Assembly: GCF_000159955.1 (NCBI RefSeq)
Contig: NZ_GG695986.1
Location: 25,613 to 89,612, forward strand
Origin: Paenibacillus sp. oral taxon 786 str. D14
GTDB lineage: Bacteria; Bacillota; Bacilli; Paenibacillales; Paenibacillaceae
Direction of reading: 5' to 3'
Length of the DNA: 64,000 nucleotides
A model generated the notes under the pieces. That model searched no databases, was not told the origin of the DNA, and saw only the letters and a list, made by a program, of their open reading frames with translations. Numbering within the stretch: position 1 is the first letter of the stretch; each line of letters opens with the position of its first letter. Positions 34,421-42,102 of this stretch are shown piece after piece. The position numbers and the translations under genes were made by a program.

Positions 34421-35194
34421 ATGAAGTGGAGAAGTTCGATCAAACTGCTGTTGCTGACGGTCATCACGATTTCACTAATGTTAGGCGGATATCGACCGAC
34501 GTATGCTGCAAGCTCTTGGGATGCTGCCTTGAGTGGAATAGACGCGATGTATGATGGGTTAACTGCGGTACAAACGTTGGTTAAACAGGAGAGCCTCGAA
34601 ATTTTAGCACTGCGCAAGAAGAATAACGACGCTTTGGCTGCCATCAATGCGAAGCTCAAAGTCATTGATCAAGCTACCATCACTCGCCTGACACAGGAAT
34701 CCGATTCACTGCAGCGGAAGCATGCCTCCTTGTTGGAGGAATACAAATCATTGGGCAAGCAAGTGACAGCAGCCAAGAAACGCAAGGATAAGAAAACCGC
34801 TGATTTATTGGAATTGAAGCGCAACAAGTTGAAGCCCGCAGCAACGGCTGCTTCAGCGGAAATCAAAGCGAAGAAGGATGCGCTGGCCGCTGCGAAGAAA
34901 GCGAAAGCCGCCAAAGTCAAAGTCGTTAAAGACGCGCTCGCCCCCGTACAAACGTTAAAAAAGCAGATCACCGCCGAAAACAAATCCGTCGCCGCCGCGC
35001 GAAAACACCTTTCGGCGGCTGATAAACGATATAAGGCCAGCGTCAAGCGAGGCGACGCCATTGTTGCAGCATTGGAGCTCAAGATTGTGTATGATCAAAC
35101 GAAAACCATTCACACCTCTTTAACGAAAGTGTACGATTGGGAAAAACAAATCTCCCGGACCATCACCAACGCTTCTGCGAAGCTGCCTAAATAG
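34421..35194 (+). CDS. Secreted coiled-coil protein, unknown function
   Basis: A 257-residue exported protein. Residues 1-30 are a signal peptide (SIKLLLLTVITISLML, cleaved near TYAAS). The mature part is almost wholly alpha-helical and rich in Lys and Ala, with heptad-like stretches at about 50-190 (KKRKDKKTADLLELKRNK, AAKKAKAAKVKVVKDAL) that predict long coiled coils. No enzymatic motif is visible. ATG 34421 has GGAG about 10 bases upstream; the longer frame from 34382 overlaps the leader. It is possibly controlled by attenuation. Confidence 0.7.
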   Translation: MKWRSSIKLLLLTVITISLMLGGYRPTYAASSWDAALSGIDAMYDGLTAVQTLVKQESLEILALRKKNNDALAAINAKLKVIDQATITRLTQESDSLQRKHASLLEEYKSLGKQVTAAKKRKDKKTADLLELKRNKLKPAATAASAEIKAKKDALAAAKKAKAAKVKVVKDALAPVQTLKKQITAENKSVAAARKHLSAADKRYKASVKRGDAIVAALELKIVYDQTKTIHTSLTKVYDWEKQISRTITNASAKLPK

Positions 35195-35201
35195 AGGCGG
35201 G

Positions 35202-35666
35202 TCACGATTCAGCAGTTAAGCTAAGCTCCAGAGTTCCGCGGACTCCTTCGTCTTCGTATCGGATTTTGATCATTAAGGTTTCATTGATTATATCGGTAAC
35301 CGGAACGTCATATTGCTCCGTCGTAGATGAATGTTTGTAAATTCCCATGGAATATACGGCGGCACATATGCGGTCCTCGGGAGGCGGCTCCTTACGAACA
35401 ATGGTGATGGAGCTTCCACAGTCGGCAATAATATTTACCATCGTTCCCGTTTTGTTCGTTAAGGTGACTTCCAAACGATATTCCGACCCGTCCTCCGATC
35501 GGGTTGCGTTGGCCGTGACTTTCAGGATCTCGTCCTCGATTTGTCCGGCCAACCGTTCGGGATACACTGGGGCTGTTTCCTCGTGTGGGGCTAGCGTCCG
35601 GTTCCCCATCAACAGGCTGAACAGCAGGTAGATCAGATAAAAGATAGACGAGCTTCGAGCGAGCAT
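35202..35666 (-). CDS. Small membrane-anchored or secreted protein, unknown
   Basis: A 154-residue protein with an N-terminal hydrophobic segment (SIFYLIYLLFSLLMG, about residues 6-20) that is a signal or anchor. The rest looks beta-rich (YRLEVTLTNKTGTMVNIIADCG, LMIKIRYEDEGVRGTLELSL) and resembles an immunoglobulin-like extracellular domain. I do not recognise a family. ATG 35666 follows GGAGG by 7 bases. It converges on the coiled-coil gene and follows the lipoprotein gene at 35787. Confidence 0.65.
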   Translation of the reverse strand: MLARSSSIFYLIYLLFSLLMGNRTLAPHEETAPVYPERLAGQIEDEILKVTANATRSEDGSEYRLEVTLTNKTGTMVNIIADCGSSITIVRKEPPPEDRICAAVYSMGIYKHSSTTEQYDVPVTDIINETLMIKIRYEDEGVRGTLELSLTAES

Positions 35667-35694
35667 GGGCAATCCTCCAAACTTTTCCTTCATT

Positions 35695-35748
35695 TCTCCT
35701 GTCGGTTCTATTGACGATTAACAAAGCCAATAGCTTGCCGACAGGAGA
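35695..35748. repeat. Inverted repeat upstream of the small exported protein
   Basis: TCTCCTGTCGG (35695-35705) pairs with CCGACAGGAGA (35738-35748), and an inner 6-bp pair CTATTG/CAATAG extends the stem. No T run follows, so it may be a weak terminator of the upstream lipoprotein gene or an RNA structure near the RBS. Confidence 0.55.
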
Positions 35749-35786
35749 AGACGGAGGAACTTTGTTTGGAATTATCTCATAGATGC

Positions 35787-36716
35787 TTACAAAGGAGCCG
35801 TATATCTACCGTATCGGGTTTCAAGTTCGATTAACCGATCTTTCTCTCCATGCAGGAATAACACATTGATCCCTTCAGCCCCATACCATTCCAACCCTAT
35901 TAATATCCCTTTACCGGTAGTTTGGGCCGCAAACAGAAAGGAAAACATCTCCGGGGTCACTTCCCCCTGGTCATCTACCCGCCAGACGCTATTCGTATCC
36001 TCGGCAACAGCGGGATAGTCTAGGACGACAACTCCATGGTCCCGCACGAGGACGAAACTAAACAACTGGTTCTTCCCGTCCGGCTGAAATAACGCCAAAT
36101 ACAGTTTCGCATCCGAACCAACCTCCACTAGACTCCAGAGTTGCCGAATTGTTCTGTCCTTCTCGGATTCAAGCTTCTCGCGTAGAGGTTCATCCATTAC
36201 CGAGCGTCCATCGGTAACGACGTTCAATAAGGAATCCAGCGGGATGTCCTGCGGTTGGAAGAGATAATACGTCGCATTCGGTTGTGCCGTACCTTCGGTC
36301 ACAGTGAAGATATCCCCGGACAAATGCGCGAAATTGTAGGAAGTGTCTCTTCCTGAACCTGCGCCGTCTCCTCTTTGCCATGTATCGTAGGTGACGGGTA
36401 GCACAACTCCGTTCTCGCCAATTGCATGGGTGATTTGAGCCAGCTGCTCCTGCTGCCCCTCTTCCTCCCCGGCCACGATGATCCGGCTTCCAGTTTCGTC
36501 AGCAAATCCGAAGATCCCCTTCAATTGATCCGGATCTACTTCAGCAGGAAGCACCGGAGTAGACGATAATTGACCTTCCCCATTGTGATCTTGTTTGGTC
36601 ATGGACGGTTTCTTCATCTCTGTGCCTGTATAACCCCCATTGTCCTGTGCTTCTGGATCACAACCAGCCACAATCAAAGTCAATAGCATGAATAAGAACC
36701 TACCAGCTTTCTGCAT
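35787..36716 (-). CDS. Lipoprotein of unknown function
   Basis: A 309-residue predicted lipoprotein with signal RFLFMLLTLIVAGC (lipobox IVAGC, Cys about 19), then a Gly/Asn/Lys linker to about 50. The rest has alternating beta segments (LYLALFQPDGKNQLFSFVLV, VVVLDYPAVAED) without motifs I recognise. It could be a small beta-propeller or an inhibitor-type domain. It is divergent from the arsR-like gene, with about 135 bases between. Confidence 0.65.
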   Translation of the reverse strand: MQKAGRFLFMLLTLIVAGCDPEAQDNGGYTGTEMKKPSMTKQDHNGEGQLSSTPVLPAEVDPDQLKGIFGFADETGSRIIVAGEEEGQQEQLAQITHAIGENGVVLPVTYDTWQRGDGAGSGRDTSYNFAHLSGDIFTVTEGTAQPNATYYLFQPQDIPLDSLLNVVTDGRSVMDEPLREKLESEKDRTIRQLWSLVEVGSDAKLYLALFQPDGKNQLFSFVLVRDHGVVVLDYPAVAEDTNSVWRVDDQGEVTPEMFSFLFAAQTTGKGILIGLEWYGAEGINVLFLHGEKDRLIELETRYGRYTAPL

Positions 36717-36783
36717 GCAAAAGGCACCTCCGGGTTTGACGTACTCTCTAACTACTGTATCTAACGCATGTTGTACTTATAAG

Positions 36784-36812
36784 TTGCAAAATGCATTGTT
36801 ATATTGTAATAT
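36784..36812 (+). promoter_or_regulatory. Sigma-A promoter of the arsR-flavoprotein operon
   Basis: TTGCAA (36784-36789) and TAATAT (36807-36812) are 17 bases apart. An alternative pair (TTGTTA with TATAGT, 16 bases) overlaps it. Both place the palindrome at 36800 within the promoter. Confidence 0.6.
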
Positions 36813-36821
36813 TACGATATA
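36800..36821. promoter_or_regulatory. Near-perfect 22-bp palindrome, likely ArsR-type operator
   Basis: TATAT-T-GTAATATTAC-G-ATATA is symmetric except for one pair. It overlaps the -10 region about 35 bases upstream of the arsR-like start codon, as expected for autorepression by a small winged-helix dimer. Confidence 0.65.
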
Positions 36822-36854
36822 GTGATTGATAGGATATTAATGAGGTGAACCTAC

Positions 36855-37142
36855 ATGGATTACAATTTCAAAGCCTATCAGGAAACAGCAGAAATGCTGA
36901 AGGCCTTGGCGCATCCGGTTCGGTTATGTATCGTCCGCGGTTTGTTGGATAAGAAGCAATGCAATGTGACGTACATGCAGGAGTGCTTGGATCTGCCGCA
37001 ATCGACCGTATCCCAGCACCTGCAGAAGCTGCGCAGCTTAGGTATCGTTGAAGCTGAACGCAACGGATTGGAAGTCAATTATCATTTGGCGAATGAGCGA
37101 GTCATTAAACTGGTTCGCCATCTGTTCGAGGAGGAACAATAA
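36855..37142 (+). CDS. ArsR-family regulator with three cysteines
   Basis: A 95-residue ArsR/SmtB winged-helix repressor. It has MLKALAHPVRLCIVRGLL (helices 1-2), the recognition helix in LDLPQSTVSQHLQKLRSLGIV, the wing with AERNGLEVNYHLA, and a C-terminal dimer helix. Cys25, Cys36 and Cys44 lie in the first half. Persulfide-sensing ArsR proteins (the SqrR/BigR group) use paired cysteines, and the next gene handles sulfane sulfur, so thiol or persulfide sensing is plausible but inferred. The ATG follows GAGGTGA by 7 bases; it ends 4 bases before the next gene. Confidence 0.88.
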   Translation: MDYNFKAYQETAEMLKALAHPVRLCIVRGLLDKKQCNVTYMQECLDLPQSTVSQHLQKLRSLGIVEAERNGLEVNYHLANERVIKLVRHLFEEEQ

Positions 37143-37146
37143 TCCG

Positions 37147-39669
37147 ATGAGTAAAAAGGTAATTATTGTCGGAGGCGTTGCCGGCGGAGCCTCTGCGGCC
37201 GCAAGACTTCGCCGTCTGGATGAAGAAGCGCATATCATCATGTTTGAACGGGACCCCTATATTTCGTTCGCGAACTGCGGGCTCCCCTACTACATCGGCG
37301 ATTCGATCAAGGAACGCTCGAAGCTGTTGGTGCAAACACCGGAAGCGATGCAGCGCCGTTTTAACATCGATGTCCGCACGGAAAGCGAAGTGATCGGGAT
37401 CGATCCGGCGACCAAAACCGTGCTGGTCCGCAGCAAAGAACGCGGCGAATACCGCGAAAGCTACGATGCCTTGATTTTGTCGCCCGGCGCGAAACCCATC
37501 CGTCCGAATCTTCCCGGCATCAATAGCAGCCGTATTCATACACTGCGGAATATACCGGACACCGACCGCCTGAAACAAAGGGTTGTGGATGAGCACGCAG
37601 GTTCGGCCATTGTGATCGGCGGCGGTTTTATCGGCGTCGAAATGGCCGAGAATTTAAGAGAAATCGGGCTTGAAGTGACGTTAATTGAAGGCGGTCCGCA
37701 AATTCTGGCACCGTTTGATCCCGAAATGGCGGGAGTCCTAGCCAAAGAGCTGGAGAATCACGGCGTGAAGCTGCGATTGTCGCAGACCGTCACCTCGTTT
37801 ACGGAGCAAGGCAACCGGATTACGGTGCACACTTCGGACGGGCGCGAAAGTACTGCTGATTTCGTTGTATTGGCGATTGGCGTAAAGCCAGATACCGCTT
37901 TTCTGAAGGATACCGGCATCGAACTTGGACCAAGAGGACATATTCTCGTAAACGATAAGCTGGAAACGAGCATTCCTGACATTTATGCCGTGGGGGACGC
38001 TGTTGAAGTCGTTGATTTCGTCAATGGCTCGAAAACAGCGATCCCGCTCGCCGGACCTGCCAACAAGCAAGGACGGATCGCTGCGGACAACGTCTGCGGT
38101 CTAGGAACCACCTATAAAGGCTCGCAAGGAACGTCCATTATCAAAGTATTTGGACTTACCGGAGCGGCTACCGGGAACAATGAGAAAACACTCCAACGGA
38201 TGGGCATCCCATACCATGTCACCGTGGTTCATCCTAACTCCCATGCCTCCTATTATCCCGGCGCTACCCCGCTCTCGATCAAGCTGTTGTTTCAGCCTGA
38301 CGGAACGGTACTGGGCGCGCAAGCCGTTGGGTATGACGGAGTAGATAAACGGATTGACGACATCGCCACGGTGATACGATTCCGCGGAACGGTAGCGGAT
38401 TTGGCCGAGCTGGAGCTGGCTTATGCCCCTCCCTACTCCTCGGCAAAGGATCCGGTCAACATGGCGGCGTACACCGCCGAGAACATCTTGAACGAAAGAG
38501 TTCGCGTGTTTGTGCCTCAGGATTTGGCGACCCGGGATGAACAAACCACTATGTTGGTTGATGTTCGTTCAGAGCTGGAGCATGCCAACGGACATATTCC
38601 CGGCTCCCTGCTGATCCCGGTCGATGAGTTACGTGATCGCTTGAATGAGCTGGACCCGAACAAGGAAATTTGGGTCTACTGCCAAGTAGGGCTGCGCGGA
38701 TATACCGCTTCTCGGATTCTGCAGCAAAAAGGTTATAAAGTACGCAACCTAACCGGCGGTTACAAGCTGTATCAAATGGCCAATTACCAGCCTGGTCAGG
38801 CAATTTCACAGGAGCTTCCCGCAGATCATACGGCAAAAATGGAGGTCGCCGCTGCGGAGACAGTCCCGGCCGAACCACAGACTGAGCGGCATTCGGCCGC
38901 GCCAAGCGAAGCCCAAGCCAAGCAGCATGCCGATGCGGAGCTCGACGCCTGCGGGTTGTGCTGTCCGGGTCCGTTGATTCAGGTCAAACAAGCGATGGAC
39001 CGTTTGGAAGCCGGACAAATTCTGCACGTAACCGCATCGGATCCGGGTTTCTATGAGGATGTGCAGGCATGGGCCGCCATGTCCAAACATCAGATGCTCC
39101 AGGTCACCAAGCGTGCGGATGGGATCATCGAAGCCTACTTGCGGAAGGATAGCCCAGCTCAGTCTGACACTACGGTAACCACGCAGTTGGCGTCCTCTCC
39201 GGAAGGCACGACGATGATTGTGTTCAGCGGCGATTTAGATAAGGCGATTGCTTCGTTTATTATCGCCAATGGTGCAGCGGCCAGCGGCAAGAAGGTTACG
39301 TTGTTCTTTACCTTCTGGGGCCTGAACATTCTGCGCAAATCGGAAAAGGTTCCCGTCGCCAAAACCTTCATTGGCCGCATGTTTGGCTTGATGATGCCGC
39401 GCGGCAGCCGCAAATTGTCCCTGTCCCGAATGAATATGCTTGGACTCGGGGCGAAGATGATTCGCGGCGTGATGAAACAGAATAACGTCTCGTCCTTGGA
39501 GGAATTGATGACTACCGCCATGGAGCAAGGGGTTGAAATCGTAGCCTGTCAGATGTCCATGGATTTGATGGGCATCCGCCAAGAAGAGTTGATCGACGGG
39601 GTCAAAATCGGCGGCGTTGGCTATTATTTAGGTAAGGCTGATCAATCGGGCATTAATTTATTTGTTTAA
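37147..39669 (+). CDS. CoA-disulfide-reductase / rhodanese / TusA / DsrE four-domain fusion
   Basis: An 840-residue multidomain sulfur enzyme. Residues 1-450 are a FAD/NAD(P)H disulfide reductase of the CoADR/Npsr type, with VIIVGGVAGGASAAAR, the redox Cys44 in FANCGLPYY, VIGGGFIGVE and YAVGDAVE. Residues 465-545 are a rhodanese domain with Cys512 in YCQVGLRGY. Residues 598-668 are a TusA domain with CGLCCPGP (Cys606 in the CPGP motif). Residues 685-840 are a DsrE/F-like domain with Cys801 (VACQMSMDLMG). It likely reduces CoA-persulfide or disulfides and relays sulfane sulfur between domains. GAGGAGG for this ATG lies inside the end of arsR. Confidence 0.93.
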   Translation: MSKKVIIVGGVAGGASAAARLRRLDEEAHIIMFERDPYISFANCGLPYYIGDSIKERSKLLVQTPEAMQRRFNIDVRTESEVIGIDPATKTVLVRSKERGEYRESYDALILSPGAKPIRPNLPGINSSRIHTLRNIPDTDRLKQRVVDEHAGSAIVIGGGFIGVEMAENLREIGLEVTLIEGGPQILAPFDPEMAGVLAKELENHGVKLRLSQTVTSFTEQGNRITVHTSDGRESTADFVVLAIGVKPDTAFLKDTGIELGPRGHILVNDKLETSIPDIYAVGDAVEVVDFVNGSKTAIPLAGPANKQGRIAADNVCGLGTTYKGSQGTSIIKVFGLTGAATGNNEKTLQRMGIPYHVTVVHPNSHASYYPGATPLSIKLLFQPDGTVLGAQAVGYDGVDKRIDDIATVIRFRGTVADLAELELAYAPPYSSAKDPVNMAAYTAENILNERVRVFVPQDLATRDEQTTMLVDVRSELEHANGHIPGSLLIPVDELRDRLNELDPNKEIWVYCQVGLRGYTASRILQQKGYKVRNLTGGYKLYQMANYQPGQAISQELPADHTAKMEVAAAETVPAEPQTERHSAAPSEAQAKQHADAELDACGLCCPGPLIQVKQAMDRLEAGQILHVTASDPGFYEDVQAWAAMSKHQMLQVTKRADGIIEAYLRKDSPAQSDTTVTTQLASSPEGTTMIVFSGDLDKAIASFIIANGAAASGKKVTLFFTFWGLNILRKSEKVPVAKTFIGRMFGLMMPRGSRKLSLSRMNMLGLGAKMIRGVMKQNNVSSLEELMTTAMEQGVEIVACQMSMDLMGIRQEELIDGVKIGGVGYYLGKADQSGINLFV

Positions 39670-39677
39670 ACGTAAAG

Positions 39678-39710
39678 GGTTCTTGGTCTACGCGACCAAG
39701 AACCTTTTTT
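39678..39710 (+). terminator. Terminator after the sulfur-enzyme gene
   Basis: A perfect 10-bp stem, GGTTCTTGGT (39678-39687) with ACCAAGAACC (39695-39704), followed by six Ts. Confidence 0.92.
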
Positions 39711-39763
39711 GCGGTATAATTTGGGAATAACTTTCGTCTTGCGAATAAAAGGAGAGTTGCCCA

Positions 39764-40582
39764 ATGAGCGAACAAATCCGCCAAAACAATATTGAACGTT
39801 TCACCGGGTTCAGTGATCTGTATGACCAAAACCGTCCCAAAGCTCCAGTTGATTTGATTGACATCCTCACGATGTATTTAGAACGCCGCCCCGAGGTCGT
39901 TGCAGATGTTGGCTGCGGTACCGGTCTCTCCTCTTTTATTTGGTTGGAGCGTGCGAATCAAATCGTAGGGATTGAACCCAACGATGATATGCGTGCCGTA
40001 GCGATCAACCGTTGGAAGGAAGTCGGCAAGCCACAGCAGCTTGAATTTGTGAAAGGCTTGTCGTATGAACTGCCTTTGGAAGCCTCCTCCGTTGATCTGG
40101 TTACGTGCTCACAATCCTTTCACTGGATGGACCCGCAACCAACACTGCAGGAATTCGCCCGGGTATTGCGTCCTGGAGGCATTTTTGCTGCATACGATTG
40201 CGATTGGCCACCGGTTGTCTTGCCCGAGCTTGAGCAAGCTTACGTAGAGCTCACCAAGCTAGCTGACCAACGAGTCAGCGAACTAAGTGAGACCGGGAAA
40301 GAAGCTTATAAATGGCCCAAAGATCAGCATTTACAGCAAATCCGCAAGAGCGGCCTGTTCCGATATTCCCGTGAGATCGTCTTTCACCATTGGGAGGACT
40401 GTGATGCTGATCGGTATGCGAACTTGGCCCTTAGTCAAGGTGGAGTGCAAACTGCCTTGAAATTAGGCGCGGACGAGATTCTAACCGCTGCCGAGCAATT
40501 TCGCAAGCGTGTAAAACAAGGATTTGGCGGAGAACGTCGACGGATTCTGTTTGGCTATCGGATGCGGCTTGGAGTGAAATAA
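39764..40582 (+). CDS. Class I SAM-dependent methyltransferase
   Basis: A 272-residue methyltransferase. Motif I is VVADVGCGTGLSSFIW (about residues 45-60), the acidic residue of motif II is VGIEPNDDM, motif III LPLEASSVDLVTCSQSFHWMD, and motif IV EFARVLRPGGIFAAYD. It belongs to the broad UbiE/methyltransferase-11 group; the substrate is unknown. The ATG follows AAAGGAGAG by about 8 bases, and TATAAT at 39715-39720 may be its -10, without a good -35. Confidence 0.85.
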   Translation: MSEQIRQNNIERFTGFSDLYDQNRPKAPVDLIDILTMYLERRPEVVADVGCGTGLSSFIWLERANQIVGIEPNDDMRAVAINRWKEVGKPQQLEFVKGLSYELPLEASSVDLVTCSQSFHWMDPQPTLQEFARVLRPGGIFAAYDCDWPPVVLPELEQAYVELTKLADQRVSELSETGKEAYKWPKDQHLQQIRKSGLFRYSREIVFHHWEDCDADRYANLALSQGGVQTALKLGADEILTAAEQFRKRVKQGFGGERRRILFGYRMRLGVK

Positions 40583-40587
40583 AGCAA

Positions 40588-40624
40588 TAAAAAAAGGGGC
40601 AAGACCGTAACCTCGGTCTTGCCC
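40588..40624 (-). terminator. Terminator after pdhD
   Basis: A perfect 11-bp stem, GGGCAAGACCG (40597-40607) with CGGTCTTGCCC (40613-40623). On the minus strand it is followed by seven or more Ts, so it ends the pdh operon. It converges with the methyltransferase gene. Confidence 0.88.
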
Positions 40625-40680
40625 AAAATATTTAGGAGATGAACCACTTCTAGAAGAAGTGGGAAAGACGTACGCTAAAC

Positions 40681-42096
40681 TTAGCGAGAGATGACGTGGA
40701 TTGGATGACCTTCGACCAGCTCTGCAGTTTCCATTACGATTTCGCCCAAGGTTGGGTGAGCATGGATGGTCAGCGAGATATCTTCGAGCGTTGCACCCAT
40801 TTCAACCGCAAGACCCAACTCAGCGATCAGGTTGGATGCTTCGATCCCGACGACTTGCGCGCCGAGTACAACATGGTTATCCGCGTTAGCAACGATCTTG
40901 ATGAAGCCGTCAGGCTGATTCAGAGAAGTTGCGCGACCGTTGCCCGCAAACGGGAACTTGCCGGCTTTGACTTTGTAGCCCTTCTCTTTCGCTTCCGACT
41001 CCGTCAGACCTACGCTGGCGCATTCTGGATCGGTAAATACGACCGCTGGGATCGCTTTGTAATCGACCACGGAAGGAAGTCCTGCGATTGCTTCTGCCGC
41101 AACTTTCCCTTCATAGGAAGCTTTGTGCGCCAGCGCTGGGCCCGCTACGATATCGCCAATCGCGAAGATTTTCGGGTTGCTGGTGCGGCCTTGATGGTCA
41201 ACTTTCACCAAACCGCGGTCAGTCAACTCAACGCCGGCCAGATCCAGACCCAAATCGCCGTCGGTGTTCGGACGACGTCCAACCGTTACCAGCAAGTAAT
41301 CGGCGGTAACTTCTTTGCTTTCGCCGTTTACGGAATATTTCACCGTAACGTTCTTATCGGTTTGTTCTGCACTTTCGGCTTTAGCATTCGTCACGATTTC
41401 AATGCCGGTTTTCGCCATGTTCTTGGCAACCAGACGAGTCATGTCTTTATCAAAGCCAGGCAGTACCGTATCCATACCTTCAATGATCGTCACTTTCGTG
41501 CCGAATTTGGAGTACATTTGGCCGAGTTCGGCACCGATATATCCACCGCCGATAACGATGAGGCTGCTTGGAACTTCTTGCAGCTCCAGCGCTTCCGTCG
41601 AGGACAGGATGCGTCCGCCAAACGGGAAGGCTTTCAGCTCGATTGGACGGGAGCCGGTTGCCAAAATGCAATGCTTGAAGCGATAACGCGGCGATTCATG
41701 ATCGTTGAAGCAGCGAGCTTCGTTTTCATTGATGAACATCACTTCACCGTTGAAAACTTCGATCTTGTTGCCTTTCAGCAGGCCGGTAACGCCTTGGGTC
41801 ATCTTCTTAACGACACTGCTTTTGAATTCCTGGGTTTTCTTGAAGTCTACGGTCACCTTCTCCGCTTTTACCCCAAACACCTCTGCATGTTGAGCAGATT
41901 CGTATTGGTGAGCTGCCGCGATCAGCGCTTTGGACGGGATACAACCACGGTTCAAGCAAACACCGCCAAGCTCGGCTTTGTCGACGATGAGCACTTTTTG
42001 CCCGAGTTGGGCGGCACGAATGGCCGCCACATATCCGCCGGGACCTGCCCCAACAACTAATGTATCAATATCAATAGAAGCATCTCCTACTACCAT
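40681..42096 (-). CDS. pdhD: Dihydrolipoamide dehydrogenase (E3)
   Basis: A 471-residue flavoprotein that reoxidises the lipoyl groups of the pyruvate dehydrogenase complex with NAD. It has the FAD motif TLVVGAGPGGYVAAIRAA, the redox-active disulfide in GGVCLNRGCIPSKALI, the NAD motif LIVIGGGYIGAELGQMY, FAIGDIVAGPALAHKA, and the active-site HAHPTLGE near the C-terminus. The GGAGGTG site lies within the end of pdhC, 6 bases before the start. It is the last gene of pdhABCD. Confidence 0.97.
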   Translation of the reverse strand: MVVGDASIDIDTLVVGAGPGGYVAAIRAAQLGQKVLIVDKAELGGVCLNRGCIPSKALIAAAHQYESAQHAEVFGVKAEKVTVDFKKTQEFKSSVVKKMTQGVTGLLKGNKIEVFNGEVMFINENEARCFNDHESPRYRFKHCILATGSRPIELKAFPFGGRILSSTEALELQEVPSSLIVIGGGYIGAELGQMYSKFGTKVTIIEGMDTVLPGFDKDMTRLVAKNMAKTGIEIVTNAKAESAEQTDKNVTVKYSVNGESKEVTADYLLVTVGRRPNTDGDLGLDLAGVELTDRGLVKVDHQGRTSNPKIFAIGDIVAGPALAHKASYEGKVAAEAIAGLPSVVDYKAIPAVVFTDPECASVGLTESEAKEKGYKVKAGKFPFAGNGRATSLNQPDGFIKIVANADNHVVLGAQVVGIEASNLIAELGLAVEMGATLEDISLTIHAHPTLGEIVMETAELVEGHPIHVISR

Positions 42097-42102
42097 TGAC
42101 GA

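Noticed and set aside
40696..42060. A 454-codon plus-strand frame opposite pdhD
   Set aside because: It is antisense to a certain gene, has no RBS and its peptide lacks any domain; such long frames arise from codon bias on the opposite strand.
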